Assembly: GCA_951799405.1 (NCBI GenBank)
Contig: OX637354.1
Coordinates: 434,001-498,000 of the forward strand
Length of the DNA stretch: 64,000 nucleotides
DNA from: Agapetus fuscipes
Lineage: Eukaryota; Arthropoda; Insecta; Trichoptera; Glossosomatidae
Direction: 5' to 3'
Position numbers and translations under genes: made by a program. The notes under the pieces were generated by a model. The model did not search any database. It was not told the DNA's origin and saw only the letters and a list, made by a program, of their open reading frames with translations. Shown piece by piece: positions 35,043 through 45,971 of the stretch. Positions within the stretch are counted from its first letter, which is position 1; each line of letters starts with the position of its first letter.

Positions 35043-35857
35043 AGTTAGCTCGATCCATCCAGGAAGCTTTGAACATTCGACGGTAGACCCACATTTCAAA
35101 GGCAGTGGTTCTGTTTTCAGTTTGTCACTGTTATGGTCAAGACTCTTTGAAGAAATCGCCAGTTCGCACCCTGTTGACAATAACTTTGACCACGATTCAA
35201 CAGATGTCATTGAATAATTGTTTATGAATATTCCCTTACCCAATACGTTCTCGTTGGAAGACGCATACAAACCAGAATCATCTTTGTTTTCATAGACCAT
35301 GAGGTAAGCACAGCCATTTTCTTTCAAAATCCTTTTAAACTTTCAAGCTTAATTTTTGTGGGGAATTGTTTTGAAAGGAAGATAATGCTCTCGAGCTGCC
35401 ATTAGCCGTTTTTTTTCTGGAGTACGCTGCAAATGAATAAAATAGACGCCAGATGGTGCTATGAGAAAAAACCACATTTAAGTTGTCAATAATTCAGGAC
35501 TTGCATCTCCCCCCAACAAGTCCACATTTTAATTTAATTTCGACAGCTGGCAGCACTGCGGGCTCGCCATTTAAATTTCATACTTTTACGCGCATTTAAT
35601 TTTTTTTCAGGAAAAAGGAAAATTGCGGAAATCTTTTACGATCTATTTTTTGTGAAAGAAATACTATATTATGTAACGTTAAATTTTTTTATTGTTTAGT
35701 TCAAACTTAATTGTTTTAGTTCTGAGTTTTAAAAGGAAGTAAAATAACTATATACATAATATCTAGTATCTAATATTTAACAGGTCATTTTTTGTTTTGT
35801 TTGAGAATAGGAAAAGCGCTTGCTTATGAAAGATTGCATAATATGCTATTTCGCATC
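35043..35857. other. Spacer, no gene recognised
   Basis: A plus-strand frame continues to 35217 from the SINE-B but has no family resemblance. Near 35180 GACCACGATTCAACAGATGT is a SINE-C body scrap. Confidence 0.4.
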
Positions 35858-36032
35858 GCAACGAAGCTACACATATAGTGTAACCTCTTGCCCACCCTAT
35901 CCCCGAAGTGGTCGCATGTGGCGATTCGGGACCTATGTATTTTTACAGGTAAGTAGGCCAGCCTTACGCCAACCACTTCAGTTGAAGTGGGCGTTTCCAG
36001 TTCACGAGGGGGCTGGTTCTCATTTCTTGTGA
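35858..36032 (-). mobile_element. SINE-A body, inverted
   Basis: Minus-strand SINE-A tail and body (GGTTACACTATATGTGTAGC, CATTTCTTGTGAAATG at the break). The head is missing. Confidence 0.78.
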
Positions 36033-36425
36033 AATGCTCTGGAACTTCAGAAATCATTCTACCACTGTACTGTGCAAATGTAAAGTGACTCTTTGTCCGA
36101 ACTGAATGTGAAAATGTGTACGACAAGTCAATTGATTAGATAAAACCCAGAAAAGACACTGTTTTTATTTAACTTTAGTTTTTTTCAATGTTTTTTTTAG
36201 ATACGCCCCCAGAGTAGTAAACTGTCTAAAGCTGCAAGTACAGTATTCTTTATGTTGCTGAACTTCCGACAGTAAATACGGACATAAAAATTATTTTAAT
36301 GGCGGACAAACAACAGTGAAGAGAGAATTGACGACAAAATTTATGGCTGCCACTTCATTCAGAGACACTTTAGTCAAAGCATAAGCAGTCACTTAGACCC
36401 GAATGTTTCAAACCTGGCTTAGCTA

Positions 36426-36776
36426 GCCCATAGTCTAGTGTTAACGCTTCAGACTCGTAAATGGAAGGTGGGCCAGAATCCCGGTCTTCTTCTTCGTGTC
36501 AGCTTCGCACCGTATTGGCCCAGTAACGAGCAATGTCTACAGCTCTTTGGTTCCCCGCAAAGAGATCATCCATGGAGCAGCTTGTCGGACAGGAGAATCC
36601 CGGTGGAGCACGAAAATATGCCATTTATATTTTCAATATTTTTTTCTCTTTTCTGGGTTGAAAAATTCAAATACTGGTCAAAGCCAAAGACTGGGCACCA
36701 AAGGTTTATCCAGACTTACAACTACTGTGTCTTGCTTGAGAATTGGCGCTTTCAATAGGGATGACCAAGCTCGTAG
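36426..36776 (+). mobile_element. SINE-B copy with LINE insertion
   Basis: SINE-B head and body (TAGTCTAGTGTTAACGC, then GGTGGAGCACGAAAATATG) are interrupted at 36485. The 10-base GAATCCCGGT occurs on both sides of the insert (36476-36485 and 36594-36603), a target-site duplication. Confidence 0.78.
36486..36593 (-). mobile_element. Very short LINE 3' end with (GAA)n tail
   Basis: The minus strand reads ORF2-like DDLFAGNQRAVDIARYWANT and ends in a GACACGAAGAAGAAG tail. It is 5'-truncated to about 108 bp and bounded by the duplication GAATCCCGGT. Confidence 0.65.
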
Positions 36777-36794
36777 GTGTTCTGATTATTAGCA

Positions 36795-36990
36795 ACTTCA
36801 TACTGTATCTATACAATTACGTAAGATTCAGATGAAATGCATGCTCAAAAGAAGACTCGTTTAAGTCCGCGCTCACACATGCTGCACGTCTGCTTGTATG
36901 TTTCAAATCAGAAACGAATATAAGCCCTGCAACTTTGGCCGCCCTTTTCTGAAACAGGGGTGACATTGGCAAGGTGAATCATTATCGCAG
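36795..36990 (-). mobile_element. LINE-A 3' end fragment
   Basis: Diverged 3'UTR (CTGCAACTTTGGCCGCCCTT, CTGAAACAGGGGTGACATTG). Confidence 0.65.
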
Positions 36991-37036
36991 CTTCAAACCA
37001 GAAAAATGGTCAGGAAATCGCAAGATGGAAAAAAGA

Positions 37037-37255
37037 TACGTGCTGCTGGAGTGATGCTTTCCGGGATCTGTTGCCATGGTCTGTGGGGGCTGGAGCTTCC
37101 GGACGTTTCGCCCATTTCTACGACGGGCTTCATCAGCGTGAAGTATGATGGTGATGATGATCTTGTCCTTGATGAGAACTGTGAAGCTCCAGCTCCCACA
37201 GACCACGGCAACAGATCCCGGAGAGCATCACTCCAGCATCATCAGCCGGCCGTGT
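37037..37255. mobile_element. Short inverted-end element, hairpin
   Basis: Arms of about 56 bp (GGGATCTGTTGCCATGGTCT and the inverse AGACCACGGCAACAGATCCC) surround CATCAGCGTGAAGTATGATG. On the minus strand CTGATGAAGCCC, a loop and GGGCGAAACGTCC form a hammerhead-like core. It is the short form of 12742-13233, without the LINE-F insert. Confidence 0.65.
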
Positions 37256-37344
37256 AAGCCTAAATCTCTTATTCAAAGATACGTGCGTCTGGTCAGAATG
37301 AAATACTTTGGTGAATTACACTCATCTTCAAATTTTTCGAATTG

Positions 37345-37442
37345 TAGGCGCGAACCTACATGTGCCTGTCTGTAGGCATGCATTTCATATGAGCCCTAAA
37401 TGTTAACATATCCTTGCATTGCAGCTTAGATTATAGATTATA
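37345..37442 (+). mobile_element. LINE-A 3' terminus
   Basis: GTAGGCGCGAACCTACATGT to TTGCAGCTTAGATTATAGAT. Confidence 0.65.
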
Positions 37443-37714
37443 GAAAGGAAGTGAGAGTTTAGTCTTCAACTAATTCTGAATAGCGCAGTTTATGTTTTTG
37501 TGGAATGACCTCTTAAAATTGTTACGACCTGCGTTTTTCTTCAAAATAAAATAAAACAGCCGTAAAGTAAATAATCAAAATAATCAGACCTCTATTTTAT
37601 GACCAGTTTTACATCATCCCTCAATTTTTCATGACCCGTCACCTAAAAACGCAAAAGCAAGCACATGTAAGTTATCAGTTCACATGCTGCATGTGTATAT
37701 ACAAAATAAACTAG

Positions 37715-37797
37715 ACCGGTCCGCAGTTCAAGTGGTAACACTTCGGACTCGTAACTGGAAGGTTGTGGGTTCGAATGCCGGTGGAGCACAAAAAATT
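37715..37797 (+). mobile_element. SINE-B head only
   Basis: CCGGTCCGCAGTTCAAGTGG, B box GGTTCGAATGCCGGTGGAGC, ending in an A run. Confidence 0.75.
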
Positions 37798-37826
37798 AAC
37801 TGCAAACACCGTCATCTCTAAATTTT

Positions 37827-38015
37827 ATGATTTTTGAGCATTGCATCCTCACAACCAGACACGTACAAGTTGGCGCTTGCACATGCCTCATGTGAACCTA
37901 CAACAAAAAAACCAAATCTCAAATGGACATACACCCTGCCAACCTTTCCTGAAACCGGGGTGACGTTGGCAAAGTGAACCATTTTCTACAGCATGGGTGG
38001 TCAGCCGCATACCAA
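37827..38015 (-). mobile_element. LINE-A 3' end
   Basis: CATTGCATCCTCACAACCAG to GGTGGTCAGCCGCATACCAA on the minus strand, lacking the terminal tail. Confidence 0.75.
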
Positions 38016-38404
38016 GAACAAACAAAATGTCTGTAGATGACTTACGTACAAAATTGTAGCAATTGGAATAATTGGGCGCTGAAAACAATAGCCATACATC
38101 AATCATATGCATCGTTATTCATAATACGCTCTGAGCATCTCTTTAGTAACGCTCTCCAGTATGAATGTCTCAAGAAAGCTGTTGCTTTTCACTTAGTCAA
38201 TGCGATTCTGAATAAGCATTTGAAATGGAGGGAAAAATATTATTTCAACTATTAGTCACTCAATATACGACCCTAATTTTTGTTCGTAAATCGAAAAATC
38301 TTCAACTTTTGAAACCAGTGGTGAAACTTCAAAAAGTGGATATAGTTAAAAAATAAATAAAATATCTCGTAATAGATTTTAACTGTTCTGACAATATTTC
38401 TATC

Positions 38405-38655
38405 TATCTCAAATCTAAGTTGCAAATATACATTACATTTAAGATTTATATTTAATGCATTCTCATAAGCAGGCAGGTATTAATTCGCGCTTGCGCTTGC
38501 CGCATGTGAACCTACAACATAAAAACCAAATCTGAAATAAACATAAGCTCTGCAACTTTGGCCGACGTTCCCTAAAACAGGGTGACATTGGCAAAGTGAA
38601 CCATTTTTTTATAGAATGGGTGGTCAGCCTCAAACCAACCTATAAGTCAAGGGAT
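38405..38655 (-). mobile_element. LINE-A 3' end
   Basis: Full 3'UTR, CAAATCTAAGTTGCAAATAT to CAACCTATAAGTCAAGGG. Confidence 0.8.
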
Positions 38656-38857
38656 AAGCTTATTTTTGGTTTAACTAACCATGTTTATGTTTAAATACAA
38701 TATTAATTCCGTATCTGAATCATTTAGTATTTATTAAGCCACCTGAAAAAGCAAACAGATTGTTAGAAAAACCGGTTGTGGAATTATAATCTACTCGCCG
38801 TAATTGAATACAAATTTATTTTTATTTTTATCTTTTAAGATTGAAAAAAAAAAAAAA

Positions 38858-39144
38858 TTAGGCTGATTTATTTGGTGAGCGCTGTTTTTGTGTGTATTAC
38901 ACTTCAAGAGCCCTCTGCAAGCTTGGTCGTCGCTGTAAAAAGCGCCAATTCTCAAGCAAGACCCAGTTGTTGTAAAGCTAGATGGAACTTTTGATGACCG
39001 GTCTTTGGTAAAGGTTTATGAATTTTTCAACCCAGCGGAGAGCAAATTTGAAAATAAAAATGTTATATTTTTTGTCGCCGGGATTCAAAACAACAACCTT
39101 CCATTTACGAGTTCGAAGTGTTACCACTGGACTACGGACCGGTC
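38858..39144 (-). mobile_element. SINE-B copy
   Basis: The minus strand runs from CCGGTCCGTAGTCCAGTGGT to CACCAAATAAATCAGCC. The B box is degraded (GTTTTGAATCCCGGC). Monomeric form. Confidence 0.8.
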
Positions 39145-39442
39145 TGATGAACGATTACAAAGTAAATGGCTCTATAATATCACTCGTTTAACAAGTCAAA
39201 CGTAAACTGAAGCAGTTGTATTTCAAATATTGAGCCTTGGTTCCACGAAGGCTTAGCGGGGAAAATTGAAAACAAACATAAGAAAAATACCAAGCACGTA
39301 AGAAATGTATATTTCAGATAAGAGGTAAAAAGTTTTCAAAACTCGGGAGAGAAACCGTAGCTTGTTTGTTTATTATTTTGCTTGAAAAATTGTAGAAATA
39401 TTTACATATCGCCACCTCAAAGGTAAAACTAAATAAGTGCTC

Positions 39443-39895
39443 TAATCTAAACTTATCTAAGTTGCAAAGATATGTAACATTAAGGATTCACATTATATGC
39501 ATTTTCACAAGAAGACCCGTATAAGTTCGCGGCATGTGAACTTACTACATAAAAACCCAAATCTCAAATGAACATACTCCCTGCAATTCTTTCCGTTCTT
39601 CCCTGCAACAGGGGTGATATTGGCAAAGTAATCCATTTTCTACGCATGGGTGGTCAGCCGGATACCAGCCTATAAGTCAAGGAACATACACAACAAATTT
39701 CATTTTTTAAATCAATAAATGGACATAAAATCCTAATTTAAAAAATCCTAGTCCTAGCCGTCAACATTACAGATTAAACGCCATTTCTTTCTGTCCTTAC
39801 ATACTTCTTTCATTTCATCCAGAGTCATAATCTTCTTCATACAAGCTCTCCTTTTATTATGACTCTGGATATCCCATTCATTGATTGCTGATTTA
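39443..39895 (-). mobile_element. LINE-A 3' end with ORF2 end
   Basis: Tail TAATCTAAACTTATCTAAG, whole 3'UTR, then the minus-strand ORF2 end (HNKRRACMKKIMTLDEMKEV to KKWRLICNV). It continues directly into repeat R7 at 39893. Confidence 0.8.
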
Positions 39896-40140
39896 CTGAG
39901 TTGAGAAATCGTGGATTAAACATTTTATTGGGAGTAACTTCTCATAGTAAGTGAACTAATTATAAGGAAGTGCTCATGAAAAACTTCTAAATTACAGGAT
40001 TGTCACACATTTTTTCAGTGTTTTCTTTCGTAGAAAATAGGGGGAAAAGAAGCATTTATCTGACTTACTTATGTCATTTGTTAAGTTTTACCCCTAAGGT
40101 AGCGATATAATGTTTTCATCTAAACTTTTATACACTTGAG
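39893..40140 (+). repeat. Dispersed repeat R7, copy 2
   Basis: TTGAGAAATCGTGGATTAAAC to GTAGAAAATAGGGG, 80-90% like 31265-31490 by eye. Confidence 0.6.
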
Positions 40141-40554
40141 TCAGTTTTTTTTATTAATAAAAAAACGTATTTTTACATTGACATAAAATTATTGAAAGTA
40201 TTTTTATTGAAAAAATTCGTGCAACTCTATTTGTATTAAATATCAAAAGTTAGTAAATCTGGTATCTCTTGACTTATAGGTAGGGACTGGAAAATAGTGG
40301 TGTTATTTTTTAGGAAATTCGCGTTATTTTTTTGTGAAATTCGCGTTATTTTTGATCAAAAACAGGGAAATTCGCGTTATTTTTCATGATAAACGGGGAG
40401 ATTCGGTGTAATTTTAAGGGTTGATAAGATCAAAATAAAGGTTTATATAATTGCAAAACAAAATATATTACTAATATTTACATTTTATTATGTAAACAAC
40501 AATATGTACCTTCAAAAACAAGGAATAATAAACAACATCTGTCTCAATACGAGT

Positions 40555-40650
40555 ATCTGCAACCGAAGATGGTGGAAGTACCCACCGAAAACGTTTTTGC
40601 AATAAAAAATACTCAAGTGGTACAAAACAATGTTTTTTAATTTTAGTTTC
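40555..40650 (+). repeat. Short repeat with hammerhead-like hairpin
   Basis: CCGAAGATGGTGG, CCCACCGAAAACG, an A-rich part and AAACAATGTTTTTTAATT. Same layout as 10936-11035 and 3205-3290. Confidence 0.5.
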
Positions 40651-40969
40651 TTAATTTTTTTAAATTATTTTTTAAAATAATAATTTTTTTACAAAAACCA
40701 TTGATTAAAAAAGTATTAATATTTCAATGACACTCCGAATACCCTGCAAATATCCTTTTAAAATATTAAATTTTTGTGCATTTAGTCTCTAGATGAGGGT
40801 TATCTCATTTTTCAAGGGATGTTGGCTTTTATGAAAGCCTCAAGTTGTGCTCTTGGCTAATCCAGCAACAGCTTCACTCCTTGAAGTATTTTCCTTCATT
40901 GATGTCACGATTTAAGTCTGCTTGGATGATCCAGGATAGTTCTGCTTATCATTATTTTTTTAATAAAAT

Positions 40970-41150
40970 AGATTTGTGAATAGTAATGCAATTCACCAAC
41001 CTACTCTGCTTGGCCAGATACAGGTATTAATATCATTAATTAATAATTCATTATTATTTATTTTAATGAATTATTCATTTTTAATTACCCAATTACATCT
41101 GTTGAACCAGGGTCAGAACCCAGGTGGGGATCGAACCCCGCGTCTAGCGT
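40970..41150 (-). mobile_element. SINE-C copy inside hAT-like element 2
   Basis: AATAGATTTGTGAATAG, TCTGCTTGGCCAGATACAGG, the AT-rich palindromic middle, and a degraded head near 41145. Confidence 0.75.
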
Positions 41151-41587
41151 TCTAGCGTGTTTAACCGTTGAAAGAGACCAATTTTCCTGTGCTTTGCACC
41201 TTGCAAAGGGTTTTTGCAGGATTTTTTTCTTTCCCACAAAATCGTTGCGTTGCAAAAGCGATACATGACAACTTTTTGGCACAATTTCTACCAAAAGTAC
41301 GAAAATTCGCGATATTTGCGTAAAACCTGAAATTTCGCGTTATTCGCGTAAAAACATCAAAATTCGCGAATAAATTCGTTTTATCGCGATCGCGAAATTT
41401 TCCAGTCCCTACTTATAGGTTGTTATGAGGCTGAGAACATTCATGCTGTAAAAAATGGTTCACTTTGCTGATGTTGCCCCTGTTTCAGGGAAGGTTTTCA
41501 TTAGAGGTTTGGTTCTATTTTGTAGGTACAAATGTAGCGTTTGTAAGCGTGAACTTATACGTGTCTGCTTGTAAGCATGCATTTAAT

Positions 41588-41806
41588 TTTTTTTTTTTAA
41601 ATTGTGGAAACGAGTGCAATCCACCAACCTCTTTTGCCTGGCTAGTTGCCTTCATGCGAAAGCAGAAGCTTGTGTGTATGCAACGGCATCTGTTAAACCA
41701 GGGTCGAAGTTATGGCCAAGTGGGCCACACGCAATATTCGAACCAACGTCATCCGGTTCCGAATAGGCGACTTGACCCGCGTGGCCATAACATCGACTAT
41801 ATATAA
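41588..41806 (-). mobile_element. SINE-C variant copy
   Basis: Body with GCGAAAGCAGAAGCTTGTGT and head GTTATGGCCACGCGGGTCAA on the minus strand. Inserted in LINE-A. Confidence 0.75.
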
Positions 41807-42149
41807 TGTTAAATGCTAATATATCCTTGAAACTTAGATTATATATTATGAATACGTCAATGACGTCAGACATCTTTTGTATGTGGGTACCTCAAATATT
41901 TGACGTCCTTTTTCATGTGAAAAATTCTTTTTCTTAGAAGTTGATAAATCTTAAATAAGTTATAAGTAGAAATCGATGAACGTAATGAAGTGAAACGTAG
42001 CCCTAGTACTAACCATAATGTGTACACTTAACCATAGCATTCTACCAAAAATATATGTAAACTAAAATGCTCACTAGAGATGCTGCTCTATTCTCTTTAC
42101 ATTTTATTGGGAAACACTGTAATTGGGCTTACATGTAAGCTGGTATGCT

Positions 42150-42665
42150 ATAAAGTTCCATCATAGAACGACACAGTGACAAAACGACACATAAAATAAC
42201 GACACATGACAGAAAGACACGTGAGAAAACACCACTATGACAAAACATCACAGGAAAGTACATCAAACGACAAAATATCACAAAATACCTCGTGACAAAA
42301 CATCGCATACTTAAAACGGCACATGAAAAAACAAGCAACCCAAACGACACGAACATTTATTTTGCTTCCACACGCCATATGCGACTTCTTCGGGGATAAC
42401 ATGGTAAAAAATTGCTCTGTATGTGCAGTTTAATTTTTTTCTGTTTTGTGATGTTTTGTACGTGTGTTCTTTGTCATAATGGTGGATTTTCAGTATTGTT
42501 TTGTCAAAGTGACGTTTTGTCATGTAATGTACTGTCATCTGTCGTTTGTTATGTGTCATTCTTTCATGTTTCGTTCTGTCATGTGTTATTCTGTTACGTG
42601 TCGTTCTGTTGTGTGTCATTTTGTCATATGCCGTTTTGTCACTGTGCTGTTGTTAAGCTCTGAAA
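42150..42665. mobile_element. Foldback element with minisatellite arms and SINE-A tail core, copy 2
   Basis: Left arm of GACAAAACGACAC-like units (from CATCATAGAACGACACAGTG), right arm of GTTTTGTC and GTCGTTCTGT-like units (to CGTTTTGTCACTGTGCTG). The core 42358-42420 matches the SINE-A tail (TGCGACTTCTTCGGGGATAA). Same architecture as 8290-8825. Confidence 0.75.
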
Positions 42666-42809
42666 TGATGGAGCATGTGAAAAGAAACGAGCAAAGTTTT
42701 TAAAAAGAAATAAGCCGTCCATAAATAAAGTCCCATAAGCTGTGCTTCATCACCATATTAAATAAATAGAAAACCAATAATTGTTGTTCAGATACTTAAG
42801 GTTTTTTAT

Positions 42810-42965
42810 ACCACCCCTGTTTCAGAAAACGGCGGCAAGGTTAGTACAATTAATGTTCATTTCAGAAGAGACGAAATCTCAATAAAGGGTATAATACTTT
42901 TTACCGTATTTAATTCTAAAATCTAAATCTAAATCTTAGCTGCAAAGATACAATTTTATTGATTG
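42810..42965 (+). mobile_element. LINE-A 3' end, degraded
   Basis: CACCCCTGTTTCAGAAAACG to a TCTAAATCTAAATCT tail-like region. Confidence 0.5.
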
Positions 42966-43089
42966 TAGAGGCATTAACTTTGTAATCGTTCATCATTAAT
43001 GATAAAAGAAAAACAGCTTTGTTTTCGATTACTTTTATCATTGCAAAGATATATATTATTTAAGATTCATATGAAACGCATTCTATCTA

Positions 43090-43285
43090 CTTTTGTTGAA
43101 GCTAACATGGGTTTCTCAGATAAATGCACCTTTTTCCTATTTTCTACAAGAGAAAACACTACGAAATCCTGTAATTTAGGAGTTTGTCATGAGTAATAGT
43201 TCATAATAATTTCACCTACAATGAAAAGTTACCCTCAAAAAAATGTTTTATCCACGATTTCTCAAATCAGTTAACCAGTACTTAT
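43090..43285 (-). repeat. Dispersed repeat R7, inverted copy
   Basis: TTTTCTACAAGAGAAAACAC, TTTATCCACGATTTCTCAAA; inverse of 31265-31490. Confidence 0.6.
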
Positions 43286-43599
43286 TCGTGCAATATAACC
43301 CATAAGTAATCTGAGTTGAAAAGCTATTTTCATATTTAAAGAATTTTATGTTTAAAAAGGAACGAAAATACGTGGGCAATAAAATAAATAAAATGTATGT
43401 TTTTTACAGATTTCTCTTTTGGTTAATGTCTTGAAAATAACGGTCAATTTCATCATAACGCAAAACAAAGACAACACAAAAGAGAGGAGTAAAAAAGTAA
43501 ATAATTGAAACGGATGATAGCTGTAGGAGCAGACAATATAAAAGTTTACCCGCACGGAAAATCACTTTTTCTCCGGTTGACTCGTACGCTTATGTATTC

Positions 43600-43830
43600 T
43601 GGGATGAGGCTGACCACCCATACTAAAAGAATGGTTCACTCCGCCAATGTCACCTCTGTTTCAGGGAAAGTCGATAAAAGTTGCAGGGCTTATCTTCATT
43701 TAAGATTTGAGTATTATTTCAAACGTGCATATCACCACCTTAGTAAAGAAGCGGATGAAATGAAAGAAGTATGTAAGGAACGAAAAAAATGACGGCTGAT
43801 CTGTAATGTAGGCGGCCAAGGCAAAGACTC
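43600..43830 (+). mobile_element. LINE-A fragment, rearranged
   Basis: The 3'UTR (GGGATGAGGCTGACCACCCA to TATCTTCATTTAAGATTTG) is followed by ORF2 end codons (GAAATGAAAGAAGTATGTAAG). The order is reversed compared with an intact copy, so two fragments are joined. Confidence 0.6.
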
Positions 43831-43904
43831 AATTTTCTAGGCGTTTTGTAGATTTTTTAGTGTTTGTTTGTTTTTTATGACTGGATGTAATAAATTCCTT
43901 GTTC

Positions 43905-44150
43905 TCCTTGACCCTTAGGTTGGTATGAAGCTGACTACCCATACTGTAAAAAATGGTTCACTTTGACAATGTCAACCCTGTTTTAGGGAAGGTCGGCAGG
44001 AGCCGCAGGGCTTATGTTCACTTGAGATTGGGTTTTCGTATTGTAGGTCCACATGCGGCATGTGTTTTTGCGCACTAATAGGTATCTGCTTGTGGGAATG
44101 CATTAAATATTAATCTAAAATGATATATATCTTTGAAAAGATGTATAGAT
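43905..44150 (+). mobile_element. LINE-A 3' end
   Basis: TTGACCCTTAGGTTGGTATG to ATATATCTTTGAAAAGATG. Confidence 0.75.
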
Positions 44151-45295
44151 TTAGACAGCAGTTCCATACAAGACTGACGTTTGCTTGCCGAGAAAAGTTC
44201 TAAATTCAAAAAATTTTGGACGTCATTTATAAAATAGAATACTATACCATACTCTTGTATTTAGACAGGATTAAATAAATCGATAAATTTCATTCCTCTT
44301 CACGGCTTTACCTAAAAAAGAGCATATAGATTGTCTACTTGTTGTTTTATTTTCTAACGGCCGTAATTACGCCAAGTTAGCCGCTAAGTAACGGCCGTTA
44401 AACGAAATAAAACACTCGATTACCGAACAGAACGACCAACTTCTGCAATTGACTGACTTCTTTTTTTTTTGTGGGAAATTGAAAAGCCATTATTGTTTAC
44501 TGTTCTTCAACTGCAGACAAAACAGGGACGGACGCTCCATAGAGGCAAAATATATCAGAAGTCGCTCTATTTATACACTAAATGAAAAATTCAAAGAAAA
44601 TATTGTCACGAATATGTAGTTGTGTGTTGTGCCTTGTTAGTGTATGTGTTAAAGTCTGTGAAGTCTCTCTAGAAATAAAAAAGATATAAGGTACTTATAT
44701 AATTTGTATTTGTATTGTACAAGATTGCTCGAGTGTTTGGTCGAATGTTCTAGTAAAATCTCGCATGTAACAATTCTCAATGATTCGAGAATGATCCTTA
44801 TTCTTGCTATAAATAAGGATCAAAGCTCTCCGTAGCCAGAGACGCTAATCGACCGTTATACGGTGAAGGTGTAATGTGACTCTTTATATGAATCACACCT
44901 GAAATAAATTGTGTAAAAATAAATGACCGCAATTTTCAGTCCGGTAATTTTTACCGGGTTCTTTATACATATGATCAAAACACATATTTATTTTACTGCA
45001 TAGAAGAACAAAAAATACTCGTATCGACTTATTTGTTTTTTCAAATATTATTTTATGAACTAACTCTGGATATGAAGTTTGAAATATGTCCGTACTTCCA
45101 TCACAGAAAACCAATATTCTGATCGACTAACTTCGATAACAACTCTTCAAGAAGACCCAAAAATAACTAACGTACATTTTCACTGTTATTCAGAAACACT
45201 ACTCCCACATCTTTAATCAAGGGTAACTAAAATATCATGAAACGAAAAAAATGTGCGCAGAAAAGATACTCACGAGTAAAAAAATAAATAGATAA
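44151..45295. other. Spacer, no gene recognised
   Basis: AT-rich sequence with a small palindrome (TAACGGCCGT near 44356 and ACGGCCGTTA near 44391) of unknown meaning. Confidence 0.4.
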
Positions 45296-45299
45296 GTAT

Positions 45300-45691
45300 T
45301 GTTACGAAATTAGGGTTCAAAAGTCTTTCAAATTAAAATACACAGGTCTTCTTATACAGTTGTTTATTTTACACTTTTAAATAATTTATTTTCACAAAGC
45401 TTTCTCGACTATTCCACTTGGTTTCTGTTCACTGATCAAGTTGGTTCTATGTGTTTGTAAATCTCGTATGATACTGCTGGCCCTGCAAGCCACTCGCACC
45501 CTTCTTATACTCTTTAAAACAGTACAATCTAGACCTATATTTGCTAGACAGTTCCAGTAAGGCATAGTAATTATTATTTCTCGATGCTGCACGTATTTTA
45601 TTCAATGATTCCTACCCACACAATACAATACAGAATTCCTATAACTAATACCTACTTATTTTAAATATTTATATTTCATATTTACATAACA
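45300..45691. mobile_element. Solo LTR-like element
   Basis: 392 bp, beginning TGTTACGAAATTAGG and ending TTTACATAACA, so the ends are TGTTA...TAACA. A 4-bp duplication GTAT flanks it (45296-45299 and 45692-45695). No internal retrotransposon sequence is adjacent. The second, worn copy is at 28004. Confidence 0.78.
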
Positions 45692-45696
45692 GTATC

Positions 45697-45893
45697 ATTC
45701 ATCATCATCATCATTGGCACGACAACCCGGGGTGGGTCTTGGCCTCCCTCAGCAACCGCTGCCAGCGCTGTCTATCCAACGTCTTCCTCCTCCAGTCCCA
45801 CATTCCCACTGCACGGCAATCCGCCACCACTCCATCCAGCCATCTTGAGCGAGGTCTTCCCACTGTCCGGCGTCCCTCCGGGTTCATATATGT
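45697..45893 (-). pseudogene. LINE ORF2 C-terminal fragment with (ATG)n tail
   Basis: The minus strand encodes NPEGRRTVGRPRSRWLDGVV and DRQRWQRLLREAKTHPG, followed by a (ATG)n tail. It is a post-RT segment of a LINE family distinct from LINE-A and LINE-B. Confidence 0.75.
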
Positions 45894-45971
45894 AAGTATC
45901 ATTGGAATCTTTAAATTTATGTAATTGACAGAGATTGATTTAATTGATAGAGAGAAACTTCCTAAACATGA

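Larger units (their letters stand above)
40281..41411. mobile_element. Non-autonomous hAT-like element 2
   Basis: Terminal repeats TAGGGACTGGAAAAT and ATTTTCCAGTCCCTA are perfect inverses. The 8-bp duplication CTTATAGG flanks it at 40273-40280 and 41412-41419. Subterminal AAATTCGCG repeats occur at both ends. There is no transposase; it holds a SINE-C copy and a hammerhead-like repeat. Confidence 0.92.
40262..41860 (+). mobile_element. LINE-A 3' end interrupted by hAT-like element 2
   Basis: CTCTTGACTTATAGG precedes the hAT-like element and TTGTTATGAGGCTGA follows it. Later a SINE-C (41588-41806) splits it again before the terminal AAACTTAGATTATATATT. Confidence 0.8.

Noticed and set aside
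34675..35217. A 180-codon host gene
   Set aside because: Most of it is MITE and SINE-B sequence and it has no family resemblance.
42412..42703. Cys/Phe-rich small proteins
   Set aside because: They are translations of the GTTTTGTC minisatellite arm of a foldback element.
44355..44404. Palindrome TAACGGCCGT...ACGGCCGTTA as a transposon
   Set aside because: Only about 10 bp per arm, no duplication and no second copy.
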